DNA of 64,000 nucleotides from Bradyrhizobium sp. dw_411 (GTDB taxonomy: Bacteria > Pseudomonadota > Alphaproteobacteria > Rhizobiales > Xanthobacteraceae), in the NCBI RefSeq assembly GCF_018449695.1, contig NZ_JAAVUY010000009.1, positions 271,660 to 335,659 on the forward strand, written 5' to 3'. Positions 1 to 7,257 of the stretch are shown here, piece after piece. Positions within the stretch are counted from its first letter, which is position 1; each line of letters begins with the position of its first letter. Below the pieces are notes generated by a model. It worked only from the letters and a program-made list of their open reading frames with translations, made no database searches and was not told where the DNA came from. The position numbers and the translations under genes are program-made.

Positions 1-15
1 TCGATTGGAGATCGC

Positions 16-267
16 ATGGGTCAATTGTTCAGAAAACTGCAGCAGTACAGAAGGCAACCAAGCCCGCCGTCTTTCACATCTGTAAAATGGCTTTCTAGCC
101 GACGCATTCGCCAACAATATTTTACGGACCAATTCGAAAGCAATTCCCAGCTGTTCGATCAGGCGTTTGCTGACACCATCGATAAAAAACGCGACGAAGC
201 CGAGAAGCAATTTCTAAAGGTCGCTTTAATTCAAATCACCATACAGTCAGAGAGCATCCTCCCGTGA
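16..267 (+). CDS. small orphan protein (83 aa), doubtful
   Basis: This short frame starts with ATG five bases after a GGAG that could be a ribosome binding site (positions 7-10). The product is charged and has no signal peptide, membrane segment or motif I recognise. The local DNA is visibly richer in A and T than the genes that follow, which fits either foreign or non-coding sequence. It is near the window edge, so its context upstream is unseen. It could be a real orphan or a chance frame. Confidence 0.3.
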   Translation: MGQLFRKLQQYRRQPSPPSFTSVKWLSSRRIRQQYFTDQFESNSQLFDQAFADTIDKKRDEAEKQFLKVALIQITIQSESILP

Positions 268-472
268 GGACCAAATGGCAATCTTGCGCTGCAACCGCGC
301 GATGGCGGTCCTGCGCGGTATTCAATTCACCGCCACGGTAGGCGTCAGCCCCAACGGCATTAAAGCGATCAGCGCCCATCTGCGCCAACCGCATGCGGCT
401 ATAGCCTGCGCTCAATGGAAGCCCCAATCGAGAGATTTTAGTCCGGGTCGTCCGGACTTCGTTCCGATCGAA

Positions 473-904
473 CTAGTGACTTGTTTGCTCGCTTCTTGAC
501 AGCGACAACTGCGGCGCACTCGTCTCGAGAATCCGGTCCAGCGTCGATGCGCTGGCGGCGCACATCGCCTGCGAGACGACGTTGCCGGAATTCTCGAAGG
601 CCCGGGAGAGCGCCTGGAATTGCGATGCGGCGAGCTTGAGGATGGAAACCGGAACGTGGACGTGGCCGTCGCGGGAAAACGCAGCCAGTTGCTGCTCGAT
701 GCTGGCGTTGCTGGAGCGCGCCTGCCGAAGCAGTTCTTCGGCTTCGTTGGCCCGCCGCACATTGGCTTCGAGGAGTGCCGCGGCGCGGAGCAGGTTTTCC
801 GAGTTGGAGCCGTTCGACATCAGGTCCGCAAATCGATGCAGAAACCGCAGGATGACTTCTAGATCAGAGGTCTCTGTCAAGACGTCCCTCGATAACCGAA
901 GCAC
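473..904 (-). CDS. hypothetical helical protein (143 aa)
   Basis: I do not recognise the family. The product is almost entirely predicted helix, rich in Ala, Leu, Ser and Arg/Glu, with heptad-like stretches around residues 45-75 that could form a coiled coil. No signal peptide or membrane segment is seen, so it is probably cytoplasmic. The start used is GTG at 904; an internal ATG at 820 would give a 115-residue form. It is divergent from the caspase-like gene that follows. Codon use (GC-rich third positions on this strand) supports it as a real gene. Function unknown. Confidence 0.55.
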   Translation of the reverse strand: MLRLSRDVLTETSDLEVILRFLHRFADLMSNGSNSENLLRAAALLEANVRRANEAEELLRQARSSNASIEQQLAAFSRDGHVHVPVSILKLAASQFQALSRAFENSGNVVSQAMCAASASTLDRILETSAPQLSLSRSEQTSH

Positions 905-1079
905 GGGTGAACTGCGCGATTCTAGCTGATTCGTTGCTTTCGCCTACCGAAACTACGAGGCTGTCAACCGGGCGCAGGGCCTATCGAACCAAATCGAGCG
1001 CTGGCAAGACCAACAGGCGGCAGGAAAGAGCCCTGCCGGCGGAGGCGGTGTCATGGCTGGGGCGGGTCGGATCGGCATC

Positions 1080-2639
1080 ATGTCGCGATTGTTGTTCGCG
1101 GCATTTCTGATGTGCACCGCCATGGGCTCGGCGGCGCACGCCGAAAAACGCGTCGCGCTGGTGATCGGCAATTCGGCCTACAAGGCCGTGCCTGTACTGC
1201 CCAACCCCACCGCCGACGCCAAACTGATGTCGGACACCCTGCTGTCCCTGGGTTTTTTCGTGGTCGGCGGCGGCGCCGAACTGGACCTCGACAAAGCCGG
1301 CTTCGACAAGGCCCTTCAGGATTTCGGCCATGAACTGGCCGGCGCCGATGTCGCGCTGTTTTATTATGCCGGCCACGGCGTCGAGACCCATGGCCTCAAT
1401 TATCTGGTCCCGGTCGATGCCCATCCGCTCGACGAAGGCGATGTGTTTGCACAGGCGGTCGGCACATCGGGGATCCTCGACCAGATGGAAAAGTCCGGCG
1501 CCCGGATCAATCTTGTGCTGCTCGATGCCTGCCGCGACAACCCGTTCAGGGGCATCGGGGTGCGCTCGAAGACCGGCGGTCTGGCGCAAATGCAGGCCCC
1601 GCCGGGAACGTTGATTTCGTTCGCGACCCAGCCGCGCAGCGTCTCGCTCGACGGCGTCGACGGCCACAGTCCCTATACCAGGGCGCTGGCGGCTACGATG
1701 CAGCAGCCCGGTTACGGCCTGTTCAGGACCTTCAACGAGGTCGGCCTCGCGGTGCAGAAGTCCACCGGCGGCTCGCAATTGCCCTGGGTGTCGTCTTCGC
1801 CAATTTCCGGCAGTTTCTATTTCGCCGGCAAGCCCGCCCCGATTGCCAACAGCCAGCCGGTGGGTCCCGCTGGCACGTCGCCGCCGATCGTGGAGGCGCG
1901 GCTGTCGCCGCCGGACGACAATCCGAGCCTGCGCCGCGATCTCATCACCGATTGCGACCGGCTGGCGGGAATGCCTTACGATACCGGGCACGCGCCCAGT
2001 ATCGCAGGCCTCGAAGTTGACAAGATCGACATCCCGGCCGCGACCAAGGCCTGCAACGACGCGATCGCGCAATATCCCGATGTGATCCGATTTACCTTCG
2101 AGGCGGGACGCATCGCGACCGCGCGGAAAGATTTTGCCGAAGCGCGGCGGCTCTACCAGCAAGCCGCCGACGCCGGCTATGGCATGGCGATGAATAACAT
2201 TGGCGCGCTCTACGAGGCCGGTTCTGGCGTGCCTCGCAACTACGACGAGTCGGCACGCTGGTACGCCAAGGGCGCAGCGGCGGGCGAGCCGATCGCAATG
2301 GTCGATCTCGGCTGGCAATATGAGCACGGCCACGGCGTCAGGAAAGATCTGGAGGAAGCGCGCCGGCTGTATCAGGCCGCCGTCGATGCCGGCGTGCCGG
2401 CGGGCATGAACAATCTCGGCCTGATGTATATGTATGGGAGCGGCGTTGCGCGCGACTATGCACGGGCGCGCCAATTGTTCGAGCAGGGCATCGCACTTGG
2501 CGATGCTTCCAACATGAACGATCTCGGCGTGCTCTACAGCGCCGGCCGCGGCGTTCCCCGCGACGCCAGGATCGCGCGGCAATGGTTCGAGAAAGCCGCC
2601 GCGCTGGGCAATCCGGAGGCCAGGCAAAATCTGAAATGA
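1080..2639 (+). CDS. secreted caspase-like (peptidase C14) protein with Sel1 repeats
   Basis: The product (519 aa) begins with a signal peptide (about residues 1-22, ending in an AHA-type cleavage site). A caspase-fold domain follows to about residue 235. It keeps the catalytic dyad: His99 in the motif YYAGHG and Cys151 in LLDACRDNPF. After a Pro/Ser-rich linker (about 235-265), the C-terminal third (about 330-515) is built of Sel1-type TPR repeats with the usual A-x-x-LG/GVxxD pattern. Prokaryotic caspase homologues cleave after basic residues or act as adaptors; Sel1 repeats usually bind partner proteins. Targeting to the periplasm is inferred from the leader. ATG at 1053 would add nine residues before the hydrophobic core, so 1080 is preferred. 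No partner gene is adjacent; the DUF4864 gene lies 90 bases downstream on the same strand. Confidence 0.88.
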   Translation: MSRLLFAAFLMCTAMGSAAHAEKRVALVIGNSAYKAVPVLPNPTADAKLMSDTLLSLGFFVVGGGAELDLDKAGFDKALQDFGHELAGADVALFYYAGHGVETHGLNYLVPVDAHPLDEGDVFAQAVGTSGILDQMEKSGARINLVLLDACRDNPFRGIGVRSKTGGLAQMQAPPGTLISFATQPRSVSLDGVDGHSPYTRALAATMQQPGYGLFRTFNEVGLAVQKSTGGSQLPWVSSSPISGSFYFAGKPAPIANSQPVGPAGTSPPIVEARLSPPDDNPSLRRDLITDCDRLAGMPYDTGHAPSIAGLEVDKIDIPAATKACNDAIAQYPDVIRFTFEAGRIATARKDFAEARRLYQQAADAGYGMAMNNIGALYEAGSGVPRNYDESARWYAKGAAAGEPIAMVDLGWQYEHGHGVRKDLEEARRLYQAAVDAGVPAGMNNLGLMYMYGSGVARDYARARQLFEQGIALGDASNMNDLGVLYSAGRGVPRDARIARQWFEKAAALGNPEARQNLK

Positions 2640-2728
2640 TGGCGCGATACTTGCTGGGATAACCTGACCGCTCGGCGCTGAAACTATTCAGCCCGCCAAG
2701 CGTAACAGCTCAATGGAGGGTTCCCCGC

Positions 2729-3136
2729 ATGCGCGCCCTGATTTTGCTGACCGCCCTGCTGCTCGGTCTCGCGGCTCCCGTCCACGCGGGAGACGACGTC
2801 GCCGCCGCGCAAGGCATCATCCGCTCCCAGGCCGAGGCGCTCGGCCGCGACGATGCCGCGACGGCCTATTCCTATGCCTCCCCCGCGATTCAAAACATGT
2901 TCCCGCAGGCCGATATTTTTCTCGGCATGGTCCAGCGCACCTACACGCCGATCTATCGCCACAAGAGTTTCGAGTTCGGCGAGGGACGCGCCGCGGACGG
3001 CAAGATCGCGCAAGCTGTCCACATCGTCGATGCCGAGGGCGTGCCGTGGCAGGCGCTGTATACGCTGGAGCAGCAGCCCGACGGCAGCATCAAGATCAGC
3101 GGCTGCGTCCTGCGCAAGACCGGCGAACCGGCATGA
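2729..3136 (+). CDS. secreted DUF4864 family protein
   Basis: A 135-residue exported protein: signal peptide at residues 1-20 (hydrophobic Leu-rich core, VHAG cleavage region), then a compact alpha+beta domain typical of the DUF4864 family, which resembles the NTF2-like/SnoaL fold and has no assigned role. The motif with ASPAIQ near residue 50 and the C-terminal Ile-Ser-Gly-Cys-Val segment are family-like. A strong ribosome site GGAGGG (2715-2720) sits eight bases before the ATG and fixes the start. It follows the caspase-like gene on the same strand and may be co-transcribed. Function unknown. Confidence 0.8.
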   Translation: MRALILLTALLLGLAAPVHAGDDVAAAQGIIRSQAEALGRDDAATAYSYASPAIQNMFPQADIFLGMVQRTYTPIYRHKSFEFGEGRAADGKIAQAVHIVDAEGVPWQALYTLEQQPDGSIKISGCVLRKTGEPA

Positions 3137-3156
3137 AGCGTTTTCGAGCGAAGTCT

Positions 3157-4437
3157 TTACGCTAATGCCAGCCGCTGCCGCGAGCGGATCAACAGCGTGA
3201 CCATGATCGTGACGTTGACCAAATTCCATCCGAGCCCGTTGAGGAACGCCGCCGCGTAGGAGCCCGTGGAGTCGAAGATCACACCGGACACCCAGCCGCC
3301 GAGCGACATCCCGAACACCGAAGCAAAGATCACGATGCCGACGCGGGTGGCGGCCTGCGACGCCGGCATCGCCTCGCGCACGATGATGGCGTAGCTCGGC
3401 ACGATGCCGCCCTGGAACAGGCCGAACATCGCCGAGATGATGTAGAGCGAGGTCAGACCGTCGAAGAACAGATAGAACAACAGCGCCGCGCCCTGCGCGA
3501 CCGAGCCGATCAGGAGCGTGCGGATGCCGCCGATCTTGTCGGCCAGGAACCCCGAACCGATCCGGCTGATGATTCCAAAGCCGAGCATCAGCGACAACAT
3601 CTCGGCGCCGCGCGCCGCGCCATAGCCGAGATCGCCGCAATAGGCGACGATATGGACCTGCGGCATCGCCATCGCGACGCAGCAGGCGATGCTGGCAATC
3701 GACAGGATCACGGTCAGGGCGTTGGTCGAAAGCCGCAGATCGACCCGCGGCGGCGCCGCATCGACGTGGCTGCGCTGCGTTCCCGCCCCCATCAGCACGC
3801 GCAGCCAGACCAGCGCGAGCGCCATCGCAATCACAGTGAAGATGCCGATCGCGATATGGGTGGTGCGCCAGCCGATCGTCTCCATGCCGAAATTCACCAG
3901 CGGCGGCCAGATCGTGCCGCCTATATAATTGCCGCTGGCGGCGATGGTGACCGCAAGCCCGCGGTAGCGGCTGAACCAGTGCGAGGCTTCCGCCATCAGC
4001 GGGCCGAACGTCGCCGATGCGCTGAGCCCGATGACAAGATGCGTGATAATGAATTGCCAGATCGACGGCGACATGCCCGCCCCGATATAGCCAAGGCCGA
4101 GCAGACCGACGCCGAGCCCAATGGCCGTGACGATGCCGTAACGGTCGGTGATTTTCCCGGTCAGCACGCCGCCGGCGCCGAAGCCGAGCATCACCATCGT
4201 AAAGGCGAGTGACGCGGTGCCGCGCGAGGCCGCGAATTCGGTCTGCACCACCGGCAGCGCCACCACGACCGACCACATCCCGACGCTACCGAGCGAGCCG
4301 ATCAGCACGGCCACGGCCAAACGCGTCCATGCCCGGCGCGAATCGGGGACGAACAGCGTCGAATTTCGGCTGGAAGGAGAAGCAATTTCCACGGCGGCCG
4401 CAACTTCGTCGGCCGCTGCCATCAGGTCAAGCGCCAT
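3157..4437 (-). CDS. major facilitator superfamily transporter
   Basis: A 426-residue inner-membrane transporter with a hydrophilic N-terminal tail of about 35 residues and twelve predicted membrane helices in two six-helix halves split by a loop around residue 220. Motif A-like sequence (GKITDRYG near residue 95, and a second copy LADKIGG near 290) is present, as is normal in MFS. The general pattern, including the short tail and the WFSRYRGLA segment after helix 4, resembles the oxalate/formate or monocarboxylate branch (OFA/MCP), so a small carboxylate is a reasonable guess, but substrate cannot be read from sequence. It converges on the DUF4864 gene with a 20-base gap and has no obvious operon partner. 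Confidence 0.85.
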   Translation of the reverse strand: MALDLMAAADEVAAAVEIASPSSRNSTLFVPDSRRAWTRLAVAVLIGSLGSVGMWSVVVALPVVQTEFAASRGTASLAFTMVMLGFGAGGVLTGKITDRYGIVTAIGLGVGLLGLGYIGAGMSPSIWQFIITHLVIGLSASATFGPLMAEASHWFSRYRGLAVTIAASGNYIGGTIWPPLVNFGMETIGWRTTHIAIGIFTVIAMALALVWLRVLMGAGTQRSHVDAAPPRVDLRLSTNALTVILSIASIACCVAMAMPQVHIVAYCGDLGYGAARGAEMLSLMLGFGIISRIGSGFLADKIGGIRTLLIGSVAQGAALLFYLFFDGLTSLYIISAMFGLFQGGIVPSYAIIVREAMPASQAATRVGIVIFASVFGMSLGGWVSGVIFDSTGSYAAAFLNGLGWNLVNVTIMVTLLIRSRQRLALA

Positions 4438-4839
4438 GGCGCGATATTGGGCATGCAGATGCAGCGCAACAGGATGTGGTGCGGCGCGGCATGGTTAGTG
4501 GACGACGTGCCCAGCAGCGGGTTCAGATGTGCAATTGGAGGTTAGGAAATCTAGGGATTTCAGATTGGCGTCGGCCGGGAGACTTCCGGAACATCAGCAT
4601 AGCCCTCTTGAAACAACCACACGCCCTGATCTTTGCCTCTCTCAAGCATTTCGTAGACTTCGTGGATGTCGGCTGTTGGTGGGAATTACTGTGACAGTGC
4701 ACTTAATTAATCTGCAGCACCGCAATTAGTGCACTGTCACCGTAATTCCGTAATTCGCCGTAATTCGTCACCGAAATTCTGTAACTCTGTCACCGTAATT
4801 CGTTCAGCGATATTTATAGACATAGGCATATTGTTTGTG
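4438..4839. other. gene-free stretch with inverted and short direct repeats
   Basis: About 400 bases without a convincing gene. The left half shows nothing I recognise. The right half carries the inverted repeat and the repeated CCGTAATTC units described separately. It marks the left border of an AT-richer accessory patch that runs to about 7.05 kb. Confidence 0.6.
4691..4802. repeat. inverted repeat plus tandem-like CCGTAATTC units
   Basis: Arms at 4691-4708 (GTGACAGTGCACTTAATT) and 4724-4740 are reverse complements apart from one extra T, separated by about 15 bases. They are followed by at least four near-copies of CCGTAATTC (around 4740, 4748, 4758 and 4792), some preceded by GTCA. One more copy (CACCGTAATTCC) lies at about 5670, on the other side of the toxin fragment. 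This looks like remnants of a repeated or mobile sequence rather than a terminator, since no T-run follows. Confidence 0.6.
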
Positions 4840-5298
4840 TCAGTCCGTATTCTGTGTGAACACGTACCAATGGTTGTCGACCTGGCGTAGGTAGACGTTG
4901 CCGACGTCCTGCATGTGCGGCCCTAACGCGGTCACGACGCTTCCCTTTCGCTCGGGATCACCCGGGACGTAAGTGAGGCCTATGATCTGCTCGGGACCGA
5001 TTGTCATAAGTCCGCGCACACCCAAGATGAAACGCACGGTGCCATCGTAATCACAAGCTATGCGCATTCGCCGGTCGATACGGCTGGCGGCCGCTGCCGC
5101 CTCCGGTGTCAACTGCCCAGCACAATGATTCTGAATCATCTTGGTGAGCGCGGCGAATTCTTCCTCGTGTGCGGCATAGAGCGTGACTACGTGCTGTTCA
5201 TCAGGGAACGGCGGAAACAGCCAACGCCATGTGATTAAAACCAACACCAAGGCCAGAAACCCAGCAACACCAATCATAATCCACCGCCGGTTCACCAT
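4840..5298 (-). CDS. membrane-anchored protein coupled to a toxin fragment, putative immunity protein
   Basis: The 152-residue product has one N-terminal membrane helix (about residues 7-27) followed by an extracytoplasmic or periplasmic domain with two cysteines (about 60 and 83). I recognise no family. Its ATG overlaps the stop codon of the preceding toxin-like frame (TAATG), so the two are translationally coupled; that arrangement is usual for polymorphic toxins and their immunity proteins. A role as the membrane immunity protein is therefore inference from position. The region is less GC-rich than the core genes around it, in line with transfer. Confidence 0.55.
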   Translation of the reverse strand: MVNRRWIMIGVAGFLALVLVLITWRWLFPPFPDEQHVVTLYAAHEEEFAALTKMIQNHCAGQLTPEAAAAASRIDRRMRIACDYDGTVRFILGVRGLMTIGPEQIIGLTYVPGDPERKGSVVTALGPHMQDVGNVYLRQVDNHWYVFTQNTD

Positions 5299-5663
5299 TA
5301 TTTGCCGCCGCCTCCACTACCGACTTGGCCAGTGTTGCCGCCGTTGCTATTCGCGTTCGCAGCGACATTGCCGATCTGGCTGGAATCGATCGTCGACAGC
5401 GTGCCCCCGTTGTTGATCGCGTTCGCTCCGCTTGTGATATCTTGCGTATTGATCGGGTTGTTCGTGCCTCCGTGCAGTAGGTCACCCATGCCCGTCAACG
5501 TCCTATTGGAGTAGCCTGCCGCCGCGCCTGTGGCGCCGTATTCGAAATTGCCGAACGCGTCATACATTGGGTTCTGCAGCCCGTAGGGCGGATTAGCCGA
5601 AGGCGTAATCCGCCATCTTCTTTCTTCTTCACCGCGGCGGGTTACGCCTTCGGCTAAACCGCC
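5298..5663 (-). pseudogene. C-terminal fragment of a polymorphic toxin (toxin-44-like)
   Basis: The frame is open from about 5663 to the stop at 5298-5300; the first ATG is at 5567 (89 residues). The segment beginning MYDAFGNFEYGATGAAAGYS resembles the YGNFNYGATGxAxGF core at the C-terminus of RHS/polymorphic toxins assigned to the toxin-44 family. The tail is a low-complexity Gly/Asn/Ser stretch. Upstream of the ATG the frame runs into a pair of palindromic repeats (5587-5664) and then a stop, so the N-terminal delivery part of the toxin is missing. The sequence therefore looks like the surviving end of a larger toxin cut by repeat insertion. The family call is by eye only. Confidence 0.5.
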
Positions 5664-5664
5664 C
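5587..5664. repeat. pair of REP-like palindromes in opposite orientation
   Basis: Two 28-base imperfect palindromes, 5587-5614 and 5637-5664, share the core GGCGGRTTACGCCTTCGGCT and lie head to head with a 22-base spacer, forming a larger hairpin-capable unit. The same core is common in Bradyrhizobium intergenic DNA. It interrupts the toxin frame. Confidence 0.75.
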
Positions 5665-5766
5665 TAGGCACCGTAATTCCTAATCGTGAAACCACGACGC
5701 GATTTGGCATCGCATGCACCCCAATCAATCCTACGAGCTTCACTCCTTCACAAAATGTCGGCCGGC

Positions 5767-6144
5767 TCAATAAACTGGAAAAACACCTTTCGAAGTTCGT
5801 AACACGTAGGATTCAAATCCTGAACCATCTGGAATTATTCGAAACCCTCTCTCTACGCCAAAGTTGAACGTCAACTGGCCGACCGTATCAACGTTAACAC
5901 TAGCGACCTGCTCGTTGAAAAACTCAAAAAGAATTGCTGAAGTTCCTGGAGACGCGCCATGGCCGGACTGCAAGAGCCTACCGTCAAACACCTCAAATAC
6001 ACACTGCAAGAGTACCGATGATCCATTAGAGAAGTGCAATATCATCGACCCAAAGCCTACCAGAACTCCGACAAATGCCGAGGTCGCCAAGCTGCTTGCG
6101 TCAGTCCGCAAATTTTCCAAGTCGGATTGCGAGAGAGATGTCAT
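5767..6144 (-). CDS. hypothetical protein, possible orphan immunity protein
   Basis: A 125-residue product starting at ATG 6144, which has an AAGAGGT ribosome site six to eight bases upstream; a longer frame to 6240 would read through a palindromic repeat and is rejected. The protein alternates short beta strands and has the pattern L-V-G-F-G-S-M-I-L-H-F-S-N-G-S near residues 28-42 and an ending G-F-E-S-Y-V-L. Such a beta-rich body with a closing ESY/ESW segment resembles DUF6188-like immunity proteins; that is a tentative call. It sits 100 bases upstream of the toxin fragment on the same strand, between two repeat clusters. Confidence 0.5.
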   Translation of the reverse strand: MTSLSQSDLENLRTDASSLATSAFVGVLVGFGSMILHFSNGSSVLLQCVFEVFDGRLLQSGHGASPGTSAILFEFFNEQVASVNVDTVGQLTFNFGVERGFRIIPDGSGFESYVLRTSKGVFPVY

Positions 6145-6190
6145 GGCGTACCTCTTATCACGGACTCGGGGTCGGTGTGGGTGGTAGCCC

Positions 6191-6274
6191 GTAGGATGGG
6201 TTGAGCTCTTGCGAAACCCATCATCTGCTGCACGTATCATGGTGATGGGTATCGTTGCGCTCCACCCATCCTAC
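6191..6274. repeat. palindromic repeat flanking the RAYT gene (right of its 3' end)
   Basis: Arms 6191-6223 and 6243-6274 carry GTAGGATGGGTTGAGC and its inverted partner ending CTCCACCCATCCTAC. It lies immediately beyond the 3' end of the RAYT gene. The same sequence occurs three more times at 6862-7028. Confidence 0.85.
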
Positions 6275-6292
6275 GCCACCACGCCACACGCG

Positions 6293-6829
6293 CTATGATC
6301 GCTCGCCAAAATCCCCGGCATAATCGGTGATATCGCCAGCCCAATCCTCGGGATAGATTCCGAGTTTCACCATACGATGGAACGACGAATACGGCCAATC
6401 CCGCACCCGCGACACGAGCCCATGCTTGACCGGGTTGATATGGACGTAATCGATATGACGCGCGAAATCGTTCTCGTCGCGAATGGTATGCTCCCAGTAA
6501 CGCCGCTGCCAGATACCGCGTTCACCCTTGGCGGCGCGGCTGTCTGAAATCCTTTCGCCGGTTGCGAGGCGGCGTGAGAATGCCGATTTGATCAGCCGCC
6601 AGCGCGTGGAAAAATCCGCGTCGGCCTCGGGGAGTGTCCAGACCGTGTGGAGATGATCAGGCAGTACAACTACCGCATCGATTGTGAACGGATGACGCCG
6701 GCGCGTCTCGCGAAAGGCGATGCGCAGTTCATCGATATGTTGCGTCAGTACGTTCAGCCGGCGCTCCGCCAGATTGACGGTGAAGAAAAAGCTGCCCCCG
6801 GCCACGAAGTTGCGACGATAGCCGGTCAT
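6293..6829 (-). CDS. REP-associated tyrosine transposase (RAYT, Y1 family)
   Basis: A 178-residue protein of the IS200/IS605-like Y1 transposase superfamily, REP-associated branch. The HUH metal-binding motif is seen as His59-Leu-His61 in LPDHLHTVW, and the catalytic tyrosine is Tyr128 in HIDYVHINPVKHG, a signature of RAYTs. Length matches the family. Such enzymes nick and join single-stranded REP DNA and are usually single-copy domesticated genes rather than active insertion sequences. The gene is flanked by copies of one palindrome family at both ends, the expected arrangement for a RAYT and its REPs. No second transposase or terminal IS repeats are visible. Confidence 0.93.
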   Translation of the reverse strand: MTGYRRNFVAGGSFFFTVNLAERRLNVLTQHIDELRIAFRETRRRHPFTIDAVVVLPDHLHTVWTLPEADADFSTRWRLIKSAFSRRLATGERISDSRAAKGERGIWQRRYWEHTIRDENDFARHIDYVHINPVKHGLVSRVRDWPYSSFHRMVKLGIYPEDWAGDITDYAGDFGERS

Positions 6830-6861
6830 GCCAGCAGGCTCCGATGATGCGATAGACTAGG

Positions 6862-7028
6862 TGATGGGTATCGCTTCGCTCCACCCATCCTACAACCCCC
6901 ACCGCTCTGTAGGATGGGTTGAGCCATTGCGAAACCCATCGCCGGCCCCATTCCCGTATACAGCCGATTGGGGCTCAGCGATTCCGGTTCATGGTCTGAT
7001 GGGTATCGCTTCGCTCCACCCATCCTAC
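6862..7028. repeat. three copies of the RAYT-linked palindrome
   Basis: Units at 6862-6893, 6909-6940 and 6997-7028 alternate in orientation and share TGATGGGTATCGCTTCGCTCC / CACCCATCCTAC or its complement. The first two form a tight inverted pair of the BIME type. They lie just upstream of the RAYT start and match the element at 6191-6274. Confidence 0.88.
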
Positions 7029-7068
7029 ACGCTGGCGCTCGCCCGGAAATGACGGGTTAATCTCCCCG

Positions 7069-7084
7069 TTAACCCTTTCCTAAC
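7069..7084 (+). promoter_or_regulatory. candidate CtrA site upstream of flhA
   Basis: TTAA (7069-7072), seven bases, then CTAAC (7080-7084): one mismatch from the CtrA consensus TTAA-N7-TTAAC. It lies about 175 bases before the chosen flhA start and about 75 before an alternative GTG start. CtrA itself is encoded 7 kb downstream. A TTAA also occurs at 7057 but with a spacing of eight. Confidence 0.45.
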
Positions 7085-7257
7085 CATAAACTGGGCAAAA
7101 ATTGCCGAGTGGAAGAAGTTGAGTGTCGTCAGCCGCGTAGAACGGGGGAGTACCCGTGGACGCCAGTGCGGTGCCTCACTTTCGAAACGGTGGCCCATCG
7201 GCCGCCGCGCAGTCGTTTGGCGCCCGTGATCGGCATTCGCGGGGGGAAGCAGCAGTA

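Noticed and set aside
236..427. Minus-strand frame of 63 codons near the window start
   Set aside because: No ribosome site or recognisable family, and it overlaps other weak frames; not enough support.
981..2627. Long antisense open frame (548 codons) opposite the caspase-Sel1 gene
   Set aside because: His/Arg/Gly-rich composition typical of the reverse strand of GC-rich coding DNA, no motif, and a well-supported gene on the other strand.
6145..6240. N-terminal extension of the immunity-like gene to 6240
   Set aside because: It reads through the GTAGGATGGG palindrome; ATG 6144 has a good ribosome site.
7057..7072. TTAA-N8-TTAA as a second CtrA box before flhA
   Set aside because: The spacing is eight rather than seven; the overlapping TTAA-N7-CTAAC fits better.
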